A DNA stretch of 64,000 nucleotides. Source: Pseudomonadales bacterium (GTDB lineage: Bacteria > Pseudomonadota > Gammaproteobacteria > Pseudomonadales > Azotimanducaceae). The stretch is from NCBI GenBank assembly GCA_017642855.1, contig JAEPOO010000002.1, positions 643,545 through 707,544 of the forward strand, given 5' to 3'. The position numbers and the translations under genes are program-made. Below are positions 17,186-26,746 of the stretch, piece after piece. Position 1 is the first letter of the stretch. Each line of letters begins with the position of its first letter. Under the pieces are notes generated by a model. It was not told where the DNA came from and searched no databases. It worked only from the letters and a program-made list of their open reading frames with translations.

Positions 17186-18864
17186 ACGAGTTTAATGAGT
17201 ACCTGGAGCCATACCGGCGCAATGTGCTCGTCATCATCCGTTATGCCGCGTTGTTAACGACGCTCATGAACTTTCTCGTCTCGATGGCGCCCTGGGGTCT
17301 GGAAAATGTTGAACCTTCGCAATATGCGCTTCTGGGATTGAGCATCGCTTACTGCGCGATCTGCTTTGTGATTCGCGAGCGCCACATCCGGCTGCAGGCT
17401 GCGATCAGCAGTGTTGTGTTGTTCTGTATGTGCCTTCTTCTGCTCTACTCGGTTGGCCCGGTCTACAGCGCGGGGATTCTGGCGATGTCCTGGGTTGCCT
17501 GGGTCGTGTTCTTTCACAATCAGCTCATTCTTCCCCTGTTCATGATGGCGCTGTGTTTTTCATGCATTGCGGTAGCAGAAAGTCATGGTCTAACACCAGT
17601 TTGGTCCAGCGGTGACATCACAGTGGAACAGTGGCTTAGCATGTGGATTGTGCAGTTCCTCCCGATGGCGGGTGGCGGTTACTTGTTGCAACAGATGATC
17701 TTCGGGCTGATCCGTTCACTGGTGCGAGAAACCGCTGCGCGAAAGCGGGAGCTGGATATCCAGCGGGAAAAAGAGCTGATCGATCAGGCCCTTATGCAGA
17801 GATATCGGTTGGAATCCGTGGGAAGACTGGCTTCCGGTGTCGCACACGACTTCAACAATATTCTCACCGTTCTGCTGAGCTGCATGGAAGTTCTCAGGGT
17901 GGTGAACGACAAGCCAACACGTGACGGCGTTCTAAATGATATGGAGGCTGCGTTGCGCAGTGCCGAGGCAACCTCCAGACAACTGCTGTCTCTGTCCAGC
18001 AACAATGGTGCTGGTGAACCCGCGCAACCGAGGACCTCTCTTCGATCACTGATCGCCAACTTAAAGCGATTGTTCCCGGAGAACATCAGCATAGAAGAAT
18101 ATGTTCGTGGTACGCCGCGTGTTGCTCTACCAAGCGGTGAGTTCGAGCAGATCATTCTTAACCTTTGCATTAATGCCAGGGACTCGATGCCTGATGGCGG
18201 TGTGCTGACGATTAACGCGTTCGAACAGCCAGGGGATGACCTGGTCATCGTCGAAATCTTGGATACCGGTACAGGGATGTCCGAAGAGATTCTTGCCAAG
18301 GCGATTGATCCATTCTTTACCACGAAGGTAGAGCGAGATGGCACAGGGCTTGGCCTTTCTCAGGTTTACGCGTCTATCCAGAACGTAGGCGGGGACATTC
18401 AGATTCAAAGTACGGTCGGTATCGGAACTCGAGTCCGACTGCTGCTTCCGGTGGCTGAGCCAATCCAGGTTAATATGGATGTCTCCCAGGAAAGGGAAGC
18501 AAGTCTCGGAGACGACAAAAGGGTCCTCCTGCTCGACGATGATGAGCTTGTATCCATCACGATGTCACGGGCGCTGGCGTCAGCGGGTTATGACGTAACG
18601 TCAGCAAACAGTGTTTCTCAGGCCATTGATCATCTCGATAATGAACCCTTTCAGATTTTGATCACCGACCGCGGTCTTCCAGATGGAGATCCTGGACGGG
18701 TGGTTTCCAAGTTCAAGGCGTTGTCTGACGGTCCTGTGCTGCTGATATCCGGTTATGAAACCGATGATCCTCTGGAAGCGCAGGTTTCATTTCTGCAGAA
18801 ACCCTTCGCGCCTTCCACATTGTTGCGCAAGCTGACAGAAATGAGCGAGGCGCTCCGAGCATGA
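17182..18864 (+). CDS. Membrane hybrid sensor histidine kinase
   Basis: A 560-residue protein. The N-terminal region holds about six membrane segments (residues 15-185). A DHp domain follows with His in SGVAHDFNNILTVLL, then a complete ATPase domain (NLCINARDSMPDGG, DTGTGM, DPFFTTK, GTGLGLS) and a C-terminal receiver with Asp in ILITDRGLPDG. The kinase core is paralogous to the degenerate protein at 14508-15629. It is coupled to both neighbours by 4-bp overlaps, so the three sensor genes are one operon. The signal is unknown. Confidence 0.95.
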   Translation: MNEFNEYLEPYRRNVLVIIRYAALLTTLMNFLVSMAPWGLENVEPSQYALLGLSIAYCAICFVIRERHIRLQAAISSVVLFCMCLLLLYSVGPVYSAGILAMSWVAWVVFFHNQLILPLFMMALCFSCIAVAESHGLTPVWSSGDITVEQWLSMWIVQFLPMAGGGYLLQQMIFGLIRSLVRETAARKRELDIQREKELIDQALMQRYRLESVGRLASGVAHDFNNILTVLLSCMEVLRVVNDKPTRDGVLNDMEAALRSAEATSRQLLSLSSNNGAGEPAQPRTSLRSLIANLKRLFPENISIEEYVRGTPRVALPSGEFEQIILNLCINARDSMPDGGVLTINAFEQPGDDLVIVEILDTGTGMSEEILAKAIDPFFTTKVERDGTGLGLSQVYASIQNVGGDIQIQSTVGIGTRVRLLLPVAEPIQVNMDVSQEREASLGDDKRVLLLDDDELVSITMSRALASAGYDVTSANSVSQAIDHLDNEPFQILITDRGLPDGDPGRVVSKFKALSDGPVLLISGYETDDPLEAQVSFLQKPFAPSTLLRKLTEMSEALRA

Positions 18865-21053
18865 ATTCGAAGAAGCGCAATCTGGTTCATCTTCGCACGG
18901 CCGGTCAGTGGATTCTGCCTCCAGTCGATAGCGATGTCATAACGGATGAGATTGCCCGTCGTCGAATCTTTATTTCGATTCTTATTCTCGTCGCCGTGCC
19001 TCTCATGCTTTGGTTTTTCTGGCTCGACGATGGAAACGGGGCTTCAAATACCGCGGATTGGTTCCGCCTGCCGTTCACTCTATTGGGTTCAGTACTGCTG
19101 GTTACCCTCTTCACGCTGATCCATAAGGGTTTTACAGGCACCATGGTGAGTCGAATAACGCTGCTTTATTTCACGATGGTTGCGTTGAGTCAGGTCTTGC
19201 TGGATCGCGGTGAACACACCCTTTACTACCTGCTTATGCTGCCGACTGCAGCGGTGTTTGTGCTGGGACTGAAGGAAGGCGCGATTTGGGGTATCGCGAT
19301 TCTTATTGGTTCGCTTGTATTGCTCGACCCGGTCTCTGGATTTGATCTCGCGAACACCAGAACAGGCATGGTCGACTTTATCGCTGCTTACCTCGTCATG
19401 TTGAGCTTCTCCATTGGCTATGAGGCCCTTCGGCGTCGATCTCATAGTGTTGCTGAAGAACGAAACCGGAAGCTTGGGAATGAGAGAAAGCGACTGATCA
19501 AGATGCAGAAAGAGTTGCTGAGCCGCGAGGAAAAACTTCGCCAGTATGCGTCGATGGCTTCGGATTGGCTGCTGGAAACAGATGCGTCACTGAAACTGGT
19601 ATATGTATCTGCACGCTTCGAAAGGGTTACCGGTATTCGATTGGATGAGGTAATAGGCAGAAGCATCTTCAATTTATTCGAGCGCTATCAGCTTTGTGAT
19701 CGAGGAGAACTGGAACACAGTTTTAAGTCCCGCGAGTCGTTTAGAGATTTTAATTACACATTGGATGACCCTGACGGAGGGAAAATCCACGTGATGAGCC
19801 GTGGCGAGCCGGTTTATGACAGTGATGGTGTATTTACCGGCTATCTGTGTACCAATTCAGATATATCTGACTACGTCGAGCTCCAGGAAGACATTCGTAA
19901 TAAGGATCGAACACTGCATCACGTTCAAAAACTCGATGCGATCGGGCAATTAACCAGCAGTGTTGCCCACGACATCAATAATCTTTTGACGGTAATTAAA
20001 GGCAACCTTGAGTTTATGCGCATGAGCGCCGATGAAACCTGGGACATGGAATATGTCAATTCCATCGAAAGTGCTGCGGATCAAGCATCAGATCTCACCA
20101 GTAAGCTGCTGTCTTTTTCCAAGCAACGACCGATGGCAACGGGTGCGGTAGATTTGAATGAGGTCTTCGAGCAGCTGGGTACCCTCATAAGACACTCGGT
20201 GGGTGAGGGTGTCAGTGTAGAGATGATTGTATCGCCTGAGGTCAGACCCTGCCTCTCGGACCGAAGTCAGCTTGGCTCAGCCATTCTTAACCTCGCGCTG
20301 AATGCGCGTGATGCTATGGAGGGTGAAGGCAAGCTGGTGATTACGGCGAAAAACCAGTTGGTAAAAAAAGGTGACGTGGGGAACGCGGACATTGAGCCAG
20401 GGAACTACGTTCGAATATGCGTGATCGATGAAGGCAAAGGAATGCCCCAGAATATGGTTGAAAAGGTCACGGAGCCTTTCTTTACCACGAAGGCGCTGGG
20501 TGAAGGCACCGGTCTTGGACTCAGTATGGTCTATGGTTTTGTGACGCAATCTGGCGGGAAGCTGGTGATAGAGAGTGCTGAAGGCATTGGTACGAATATG
20601 TCGTTGGTTTTGCCACAGGCGTTGTTTGGTGAGGAAGAGCCCGCGGCTGGAGGAGGTGCGACGCACACGGTTGGTGAAAAAGGACTTGCGCTCATGGTTG
20701 AGGATGAAATCAGTGTGCAACGAATTGTGGGTCGAATGCTCAGGCTGATGGGTTACGAAGCGATCATTTGCTCCTCCGGAGAGGAAGCGCTGAGTGTATT
20801 TCAGGACCATGAGCCACAGTTGCTGCTCACCGACATGATGTTGGGAACCGGCATCAACGGAATGGAATTGGCCGATCGGGTCAGTGACCTGTGTCCCGAA
20901 ACCAGAATTCTTATGATGTCCGGCTATCCCGAGGAAATACTCGACAAGCGTCAGGAACATTCAACGAGCTACGAACTGCTGAGAAAGCCGTTTGGCTATA
21001 AGGAGTTGTCCAGGATGCTCGAGCAGTTGTTTGCAGAAGAAGCGATCAGCTAA
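18861..21053 (+). CDS. Membrane PAS hybrid sensor histidine kinase
   Basis: A 730-residue protein: about six membrane segments (30-190), a coiled coil, a PAS domain (about 225-345, with [14 protein letters not shown]), a DHp domain ([14 protein letters not shown]), a full ATPase domain ([35 protein letters not shown]) and a receiver with Asp in [11 protein letters not shown]. The membrane module resembles that of the protein at 16334 ([10 protein letters not shown] versus MLGYREAFVW, and FIAAY..SIGYE versus FVAAY..SLGYE). Its stop overlaps that of the convergent GacA-like regulator, a possible partner. Confidence 0.95.
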   Translation: MNSKKRNLVHLRTAGQWILPPVDSDVITDEIARRRIFISILILVAVPLMLWFFWLDDGNGASNTADWFRLPFTLLGSVLLVTLFTLIHKGFTGTMVSRITLLYFTMVALSQVLLDRGEHTLYYLLMLPTAAVFVLGLKEGAIWGIAILIGSLVLLDPVSGFDLANTRTGMVDFIAAYLVMLSFSIGYEALRRRSHSVAEERNRKLGNERKRLIKMQKELLSREEKLRQYASMASDWLLETDASLKLVYVSARFERVTGIRLDEVIGRSIFNLFERYQLCDRGELEHSFKSRESFRDFNYTLDDPDGGKIHVMSRGEPVYDSDGVFTGYLCTNSDISDYVELQEDIRNKDRTLHHVQKLDAIGQLTSSVAHDINNLLTVIKGNLEFMRMSADETWDMEYVNSIESAADQASDLTSKLLSFSKQRPMATGAVDLNEVFEQLGTLIRHSVGEGVSVEMIVSPEVRPCLSDRSQLGSAILNLALNARDAMEGEGKLVITAKNQLVKKGDVGNADIEPGNYVRICVIDEGKGMPQNMVEKVTEPFFTTKALGEGTGLGLSMVYGFVTQSGGKLVIESAEGIGTNMSLVLPQALFGEEEPAAGGGATHTVGEKGLALMVEDEISVQRIVGRMLRLMGYEAIICSSGEEALSVFQDHEPQLLLTDMMLGTGINGMELADRVSDLCPETRILMMSGYPEEILDKRQEHSTSYELLRKPFGYKELSRMLEQLFAEEAIS

Positions 21054-21703
21054 TCGCTGGGTTCTCCATCCAGGAGATTGTGTTTAACAGCAAGCAGTGC
21101 CAACTCAACATCGGTGTTGATGCCCAACTTTTCGAAGATTCGATAGCGATAGCTGTTCACAGTCTTGGGGCTTACTGAAAGCGTTTCTGCAATGTCCTGC
21201 ACGCGCTCTCCGCGAGAGATCATGATGGTGGTCTGAAGTTCACGATCTGACAGTTTGTCGAAAGGCGATTCGTGATCAGCTGCGCCGCTGAAATTTGCGA
21301 GGGCAATTTTCTGTGCAATGGCGCGGCTCATGTAGCGCTCGCCTCGTTGTACCGACTTGATGGCAGTAACGATTTCCTCGAAGCCGGCGCCTTTCGTGAC
21401 GTAACCCGATGCACCGGCATTCATCAGTTGTTTGGCGAATAAGTCTTCTACCACCCCAGTCAACGCAATAATTCTAGTGTTTTCGCAGGACTGAAGAATC
21501 TTTCGGGTGGCTTCGATACCGCCGTAACCCGGCATCTTCACATCCATCAGGACGATATCCGGCTGCATGGACCTGGCATTTTTCACGGCCTCTTCGCCCG
21601 AGCAGGCTTCACCGACGACCTCGTATCCGTAGACGTCCGTCAACATCCTGCTGATACTGGTTCGCACCAGATCGTGGTCATCTGCGATTAGGATGGTGGT
21701 CAA
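21050..21703 (-). CDS. uvrY: GacA/UvrY-type LuxR-family response regulator
   Basis: A 217-residue regulator with a receiver (acceptor Asp54 in IVLMDVKMPGYGG) and a LuxR-type helix-turn-helix. The C-terminal stretch LSVSPKTVNSYRYRIFEKLG is strikingly close to GacA/UvrY, which activate small RNAs that titrate CsrA. GacA normally partners a BarA/GacS hybrid kinase; none of that exact architecture is here, but a hybrid kinase gene ends against it. It runs convergently with the kinase gene and their stop codons overlap as CTAA. It may also belong to the operon that comes from 26472. Confidence 0.9.
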   Translation of the reverse strand: MTTILIADDHDLVRTSISRMLTDVYGYEVVGEACSGEEAVKNARSMQPDIVLMDVKMPGYGGIEATRKILQSCENTRIIALTGVVEDLFAKQLMNAGASGYVTKGAGFEEIVTAIKSVQRGERYMSRAIAQKIALANFSGAADHESPFDKLSDRELQTTIMISRGERVQDIAETLSVSPKTVNSYRYRIFEKLGINTDVELALLAVKHNLLDGEPSD

Positions 21704-21785
21704 ACTTTCGTTACTACTCTGCCATGAATCGAGAATGTATCACTATTGCCAGAATGCTGCACAGCGGCGCGATTCAATGTAAACA

Positions 21786-22196
21786 TCAAGCGCCGGGATG
21801 GCTTATGAAAGGCGCGGTTTTCAGGTAGTCTCCCGGTAATTGAAGCCATTCCAGAGCTTGCTGAAGGTCCCGAAATACCTGGGTCAGGCGCTCTGGCTTC
21901 TGTCTGTAAGCCGCATACATTCGAGCAACACCAAACTCGAGATCGGTACCAGCGACCAGCACGAGGTTGGATTCACGCTCTTCGGTCTCCCTGGGACGTT
22001 GTGCCGTCTGAAAAGCCAGCTGTTCGATCTGTTTTCCGGTCAGTTCACTCACGCCAGCGAGAATGATCAACTCGTCATGACCAAGAACGGTGTTACGGAT
22101 TTCTGCTTCAAACCGGCCGAGAAAGTCTGCGGTGGCTGCTGGGCCAACGATGAGCGTGATTAACTCTCGATCACGATCTACGGCATATTTAAACAT
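21786..22196 (-). CDS. SpoIIAA-like (STAS-related) protein
   Basis: A soluble protein of 136 residues. The late segment FGVARMYAAYRQKPERLTQV followed by FRDLQQALEWL resembles the SpoIIAA-like family, in which a predicted nucleotide or lipid-binding STAS fold ends this way. The usual phosphorylated-Ser motif is not evident. It lies 6 bp after the membrane protein gene at 22203 and 82 bp before the regulator gene. The function is unknown; the family call is by resemblance. Confidence 0.65.
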   Translation of the reverse strand: MFKYAVDRDRELITLIVGPAATADFLGRFEAEIRNTVLGHDELIILAGVSELTGKQIEQLAFQTAQRPRETEERESNLVLVAGTDLEFGVARMYAAYRQKPERLTQVFRDLQQALEWLQLPGDYLKTAPFISHPGA

Positions 22197-22202
22197 GGAC
22201 TG

Positions 22203-23993
22203 TCAGTTGCCTCTGAACCTGATAGACAAAGTTATGATGCCAAAAATGACCAGCATCAGTGAAACAAAACTGACTGTGTTGCTGACGACCTGATAACCGG
22301 GCGTGGTGAAGGTTAGTCCTCGATACGCCACGAAGTCTTTCAGAGCCTCAGCCTGATGACTTTGGAAGTGATCACCGGGTTCACATTTGTTCGCCCGCGG
22401 GAAAACATAGCAGGCGGGGTTTTTGAAGTTGAATCTTCCCTCGGCCTCTTGGAACACGGAAGCGTTTGGGGCAAGCAGTTCCCGTTTAGGGAAGGCTTCG
22501 AGCCGATAACCAAAAATGTCGTTATGGCATTGGATATTGCTGCTTCCAAACACGAACATTTCGTTCTGAATGATGAACGCGTCCCCCTCGAAGCTGGCGT
22601 GTTGCAGTTCGGAAGTTGCCCGGATTGGCGGGATCTTATCCGGGGAATCCCTAAAACGGTCATAGAACTGTAAGATAACCTTCGGGTTATAGGCCTGCCG
22701 GCTGTAATAACTTCTATCCACCAGCCAGTGAGTCGCAACCGTGCAAGCAATGACAGCAAAGCAGATGGGCAGCCGATACTGGCGAACCATCGAAAAAGCC
22801 AGGACCACACCCAGAACCACCAGCGGAATATAGATGGCGTAGAGGCGCACGTTAAGCGAGAAGGTTTTGAAAATCGGCACCGACTTCAGGAACTCGTTCC
22901 AGGCGGGGTGATAGTAGTTCAGAGTGATCGGGAGAATCAGCACTGTGATCAGGACGATAAAGGCTAAGCGATGCTTGATTGTCGCCTCAACGATCCTGGC
23001 ACGGGCGGCGACGAGCGCGAATACCATAATAGCCAGTGCCGGTGCACCCACACCCATCTCGAGTTCGTGGCGATTGATGAGCCAGCGATAGTTGGTAAAT
23101 AAAAATTGCGTTTCCGTTTCCCAGTCAGGTGTTGAGAAAAATAGCAGCCGAATCGGAAGTGTAAGGGCATCCAGAAAGTTGTGAAGTCCGGGCAGTGGAT
23201 AGAACTCGCGCTCAAAGTTTGACGCAGTTGAGAGCGTTAGGGTGATCTTGAAAAGACTGATCAGCAAGGCAACGGCAATAGCTGCTGTGAGCGGCAGATA
23301 GGGTTTTAGCTCGCGACTGGCTGGATCTCCGGGCGTGTCGTCGGCCAGCGTGTGAATGGCAAGAATGCCGACAAGACAAAGACCGGTGGTCAACAACATA
23401 AAGGCGCTGGCGGTCAGGATCAGGTAGGCGATCAAAACGCCTGCGGTCATTATGTTTCTACATTCTAATCCAAGGTTACCGTCTCTTCGGGAGATCAACA
23501 GATAGCCAATCAGGGGTATCAGCATGTACCCGTGAAAAGCGGTATGGCCGATCACCATTCGATAGGCAAAAAAGCCGTTAAACAAGAACAGTGACGCGCC
23601 AAGGAATGCCGCGATGGGGTCAGTATTGAATCGTCTACGACAAATCAGGTACGTGCCAAGAAACCCGAGTCCCGCGAACAACATAATGTTTATTTTCGAT
23701 GCGGTGAGCGGGTTGATAAAGAACGTCAACCACTGTTGCACATTAACGTAGGGAGTTGAGGCTCCAGCAACAAACATATTGCCTGCGCAGCTGGCAGGCG
23801 TGAACCAGGGAATGTTCCATGGGTCCTTGTGGAAGTGCACAAACCCAATGGTGGCATCGACGAGGCTGCCACGGTGATCGTGTCCCATGGTTCCATCGGT
23901 TGTTGGGAAAAAAGGGTGGATAAACGTTACCCAATAGAGCGCCAGTATGATGCCACTAGCGACAAAGAGTCCAAGGGTTCGCTGACTAGTCAT
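22203..23993 (-). CDS. Large polytopic membrane protein, GT-C glycosyltransferase-like
   Basis: A 596-residue protein with about eleven or twelve hydrophobic segments. It has an acidic/aromatic extracytoplasmic loop after TM1 (GHDHRGSLVDATIGFVHF) and a soluble C-terminal region ending in one more membrane segment. The layout suits GT-C glycosyltransferases, which use lipid-linked sugars, but no decisive signature is seen, so the assignment is tentative. The start overlaps the end of the TMTC-like gene by 8 bp, so both probably work on the same envelope glycan or glycoprotein. Confidence 0.7.
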   Translation of the reverse strand: MTSQRTLGLFVASGIILALYWVTFIHPFFPTTDGTMGHDHRGSLVDATIGFVHFHKDPWNIPWFTPASCAGNMFVAGASTPYVNVQQWLTFFINPLTASKINIMLFAGLGFLGTYLICRRRFNTDPIAAFLGASLFLFNGFFAYRMVIGHTAFHGYMLIPLIGYLLISRRDGNLGLECRNIMTAGVLIAYLILTASAFMLLTTGLCLVGILAIHTLADDTPGDPASRELKPYLPLTAAIAVALLISLFKITLTLSTASNFEREFYPLPGLHNFLDALTLPIRLLFFSTPDWETETQFLFTNYRWLINRHELEMGVGAPALAIMVFALVAARARIVEATIKHRLAFIVLITVLILPITLNYYHPAWNEFLKSVPIFKTFSLNVRLYAIYIPLVVLGVVLAFSMVRQYRLPICFAVIACTVATHWLVDRSYYSRQAYNPKVILQFYDRFRDSPDKIPPIRATSELQHASFEGDAFIIQNEMFVFGSSNIQCHNDIFGYRLEAFPKRELLAPNASVFQEAEGRFNFKNPACYVFPRANKCEPGDHFQSHQAEALKDFVAYRGLTFTTPGYQVVSNTVSFVSLMLVIFGIITLSIRFRGN

Positions 23994-25428
23994 GACTCTG
24001 GCTCAGGTTGTCGATATGAGCACGTAATCGGTTCAGATAATTCTGATCCGGCGAGCCAAGCTCGATGCTTTTTTGCGCATGGAACAGCGCCATGTCCCAT
24101 GCCTCAATTTCTGCATACCCGGATGCCAGGTTTCGATGGCCAAACGGATCGTCCGGATGTAACTGAACCACCCGAGTCCAAAGGGAAACCGGGTTGTTCC
24201 ATACCTGCACCTGAAAATTGGCGATTACGACCAGAAAAAGCAGATAGAACCCAGTCAATGCCGCGACCGGCACTCGAACATTTTTATGTTTCTGCCAGAG
24301 TGTCACGATGACCAGAGCGGTTAAAAGCGAAAATGGAATGGTGCTCAGGTAAACATAATGATCGGTGCCTTTAGCCGGACCCACATGGATAAGCCCCGAA
24401 ACAGGCAACAGTGTGACCAGATAAAATGCCAGGAGTAAGCCCGGCCAAAACATCATTTTCTTTAACGCGAACCAACCCGTTAGTAAGACGCTGATCGTCA
24501 GAAACAAGGCGCCTGGTAACCAGAAAGCCGGGCTGGTGATATAGCTGATCTCCTGTGGATAGGGATAGAAGGGTGACAGCTCCAGCGGCCAGAGGTAATG
24601 CGCGATGTAAAACCAGGTATTGTCGATTGCGTTGAGAGTCTTTGCCCATTGCGGCAGATTTTCAGCGCTCGGCATCGCCATAGACTGCGTGGTAAGCGTC
24701 ACAAGCACAACGATTCCCGAGATGAGAATGTAAGGCAGCTTCTGCAAAAGGGCTCGCACCAGGGAAGCGAAGTTGCTAATTCTATTCAAAGGATAGACAT
24801 CCAGAAGCAGCATGATCACCGGCAGGGTCACAGCCATGGGTTTTGCGCCAACGGACAAGCAGAAGAATACGAACACCCCTAGATGGTTTGTTATCCGATA
24901 GTCGGCATCTGTTCGGAGGTAAGCGATCAGGCAGAACAGAGCGAACAAGGAATACAGGACGTCCTTGCGTTCAACCACCCAGGCGACAGACTCTACGTGT
25001 TGCGGGTGAATGGCGAAAATCAGGCCCGTCAAAAAGGCCGTCCAGATTCCGGTTTGCACGTTGACTTCACCTTGCTGCAGGATGCCAAAGATCAACCAGG
25101 ACAGTAGCAGTGAATTGATCGCGTGTAGCAGCAGATTCGTTAGATGATGCCAGCCGCTGTCGTAGCCGAAGAGCGTGATGTCGATGGCATGTGAGATCAG
25201 CACGACGGGGTGCCAGTTCGCTTCATGTGCCTGTGTGAACATGGCGATCAAATTGTTCACTGACCACTCATGAATCCATGGATTTTCCAGGACAAACGGT
25301 ATGGTATCCCAAACGAAATAGTGGTGGCGCACGTCTGAGTAGACAGCGATTATCGCGATCAGCATGATCGCTGCCAGGAAGATTATCCGACTGCTGGTTT
25401 GTGGTTCGGGAAGTATGTTTCTGCTCAA
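23986..25428 (-). CDS. TMTC-like polytopic membrane glycosyltransferase with short TPR tail
   Basis: A 480-residue protein with about ten membrane segments. The motifs ANWHPVVLISHAID, HHLTNLLLHAINSLLL and HPQHVESVAWVVERKDVLYS are hallmarks of the bacterial relatives of TMTC O-mannosyltransferases. The C-terminal 60 residues look like one or two TPR units, fewer than in most relatives. The start appears to be a TTG at 25428, directly after the stop of the cyclase gene, with no strong ribosome site, so coupling is likely. The catalytic loop after TM1 has FVWDTIPFVLENPWI. A glycan-transfer role is inferred from the family. Confidence 0.85.
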   Translation of the reverse strand: MSRNILPEPQTSSRIIFLAAIMLIAIIAVYSDVRHHYFVWDTIPFVLENPWIHEWSVNNLIAMFTQAHEANWHPVVLISHAIDITLFGYDSGWHHLTNLLLHAINSLLLSWLIFGILQQGEVNVQTGIWTAFLTGLIFAIHPQHVESVAWVVERKDVLYSLFALFCLIAYLRTDADYRITNHLGVFVFFCLSVGAKPMAVTLPVIMLLLDVYPLNRISNFASLVRALLQKLPYILISGIVVLVTLTTQSMAMPSAENLPQWAKTLNAIDNTWFYIAHYLWPLELSPFYPYPQEISYITSPAFWLPGALFLTISVLLTGWFALKKMMFWPGLLLAFYLVTLLPVSGLIHVGPAKGTDHYVYLSTIPFSLLTALVIVTLWQKHKNVRVPVAALTGFYLLFLVVIANFQVQVWNNPVSLWTRVVQLHPDDPFGHRNLASGYAEIEAWDMALFHAQKSIELGSPDQNYLNRLRAHIDNLSQSHD

Positions 25429-26472
25429 TTAGAAGAGATCGATCTCGCCGCTGGCGACGGATCGAGCCTGAATCAAACCTTCATCCAGCAGGTGTTCATA
25501 GTTCGCAACCTGATTGCGTCCGTGTTCCTTTGCGAAGTACAGTGCTTTGTCTGCGCGATCAATTACCTCCGGTGGATAGTCCTGCTCTTCCAACCGTGCA
25601 AAGCCAATACTGACAGTAATGCCGCCGATTTGTTGAAATACATGCGCTTCAACCGAATCGCGGAAGCGATCAAGCGCCATTCGAGCTCGATCACGGGGCA
25701 TGGGTTCAAGAACAACAAGGAATTCTTCACCACCAAACCTGAACAGTAAGTCGGTGTTTCGGAAAAACTGTTTCATGCGTTGTCCGATGGTCAGAATGAC
25801 TTCGTCACCGTAGATGTGTCCGTGCACATCATTGACCTTCTTGAAGTGATCAATGTCGATGATTGCTAACCAGGCATATTCAGATTTGGCTGGTGTTCTT
25901 CGGTCAGCATCGGAATCACCGTAGTCTTCGACAACTTTTCGCTGCAGTTCCATCATGCGCACCAATTTCTTATCAAAGGTGCGACGGTTCAGAAGACCGG
26001 TAAGCTTATCTCGCTGGCTGTCTTCTAGGACCTTCAGGAAATTGGAATAGATGCCAGCGATGCCTTCGATCAGGTTGGCGTGTTCGCGCAGGTCATGACC
26101 GATGCTGCGCAACTCAAGCAGATAGGCTGGGTCAGCGTCGTCGAAGAGCGGTACGTAGACCTTCGTCTCATTGCCAGAGGAGGTGGCTGCCATCTTGCGA
26201 TCATGAATTTGAGTCGCAATTTCCGGTGAAAGTTCCAGAGGCCTGATGTCGCTGTCCCAGATCCGGACTTTTTCATTTTGATCCGAGTAACTAACCTTCA
26301 GCGAAAGGGTTTGCTCACACTTTTCCAGTTTGAGTTCATCAAGCAGGTTGATCATCGCAATGTGACTGATCGGGAGAATGTCAGCCAGCGTCGACAAAAG
26401 GCTGGTCTCCAGAGTGTCGGTATCTCTGGCACGCGTGATCTCAATGATCGATTGAATTAGCTGGTGTTCCAT
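25429..26472 (-). CDS. Diguanylate cyclase with N-terminal GAF-like sensor
   Basis: About 347 residues from the ATG at 26472; a GTG at 26517 is possible, and neither has a clear ribosome site. The first 165 residues look like a degenerate GAF-type sensor without membrane segments. The GGDEF domain is intact: DKLTGLLNRRTF, IDIDHFKKVND and GGEEF, with RNTD five residues upstream as an inhibitory site. It is predicted to make c-di-GMP. It is the first gene of a minus-strand operon with two membrane glycosyltransferase-like genes, which suggests c-di-GMP control of an envelope glycan; this is inference. Confidence 0.93.
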   Translation of the reverse strand: MEHQLIQSIIEITRARDTDTLETSLLSTLADILPISHIAMINLLDELKLEKCEQTLSLKVSYSDQNEKVRIWDSDIRPLELSPEIATQIHDRKMAATSSGNETKVYVPLFDDADPAYLLELRSIGHDLREHANLIEGIAGIYSNFLKVLEDSQRDKLTGLLNRRTFDKKLVRMMELQRKVVEDYGDSDADRRTPAKSEYAWLAIIDIDHFKKVNDVHGHIYGDEVILTIGQRMKQFFRNTDLLFRFGGEEFLVVLEPMPRDRARMALDRFRDSVEAHVFQQIGGITVSIGFARLEEQDYPPEVIDRADKALYFAKEHGRNQVANYEHLLDEGLIQARSVASGEIDLF

Positions 26473-26538
26473 TCCGGTGGTACACGCACGTCTCTCCCGA
26501 GAAAAGCCTATCACCACGGCAATAAAATAACACCCTGA

Positions 26539-26554
26539 CCGGCGGGACCGCCGG
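26539..26554. terminator. GC-rich hairpin upstream of the diguanylate cyclase gene
   Basis: CCGGCGG and CCGCCGG are separated by GA. On the minus strand it is followed after some bases by a T-rich stretch, TGTTATTTTATT. It could be a second terminator for the lipoprotein gene, or a leader hairpin of the operon starting at 26472. The loop is very short and the T-tract is not adjacent. Confidence 0.3.
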
Positions 26555-26702
26555 GGATGTCCGCAAATTAGCAGCCAGTTGGGCCGCTGAAGCGCAGGCC
26601 GAGATCCACCAGAAAGCCGCCGAGTGCACAGGCCTGCCTATCGTCAAACAGGGCGGCAATATCTGATCTTCTTTTACAGCTGCTGTAATCCTTAAACGAA
26701 AG

Positions 26703-26723
26703 CGGGGCAGCAAAGCTGCCCCG
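26703..26723 (-). terminator. Rho-independent terminator of the lipoprotein gene
   Basis: CGGGGCAGC and GCTGCCCCG form a perfect 9-bp stem with an AAA loop. It is 24 bp beyond the stop of the minus-strand gene at 26747. On the minus strand it is followed by CTTTCGTTTAAGG, a weak T-tract. Confidence 0.7.
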
Positions 26724-26746
26724 ATAGATCAGCCGAGTACCAGTTT

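Noticed and set aside
24843..25107. Plus-strand frames over the TMTC-like gene
   Set aside because: They are antisense to a gene with clear family motifs.
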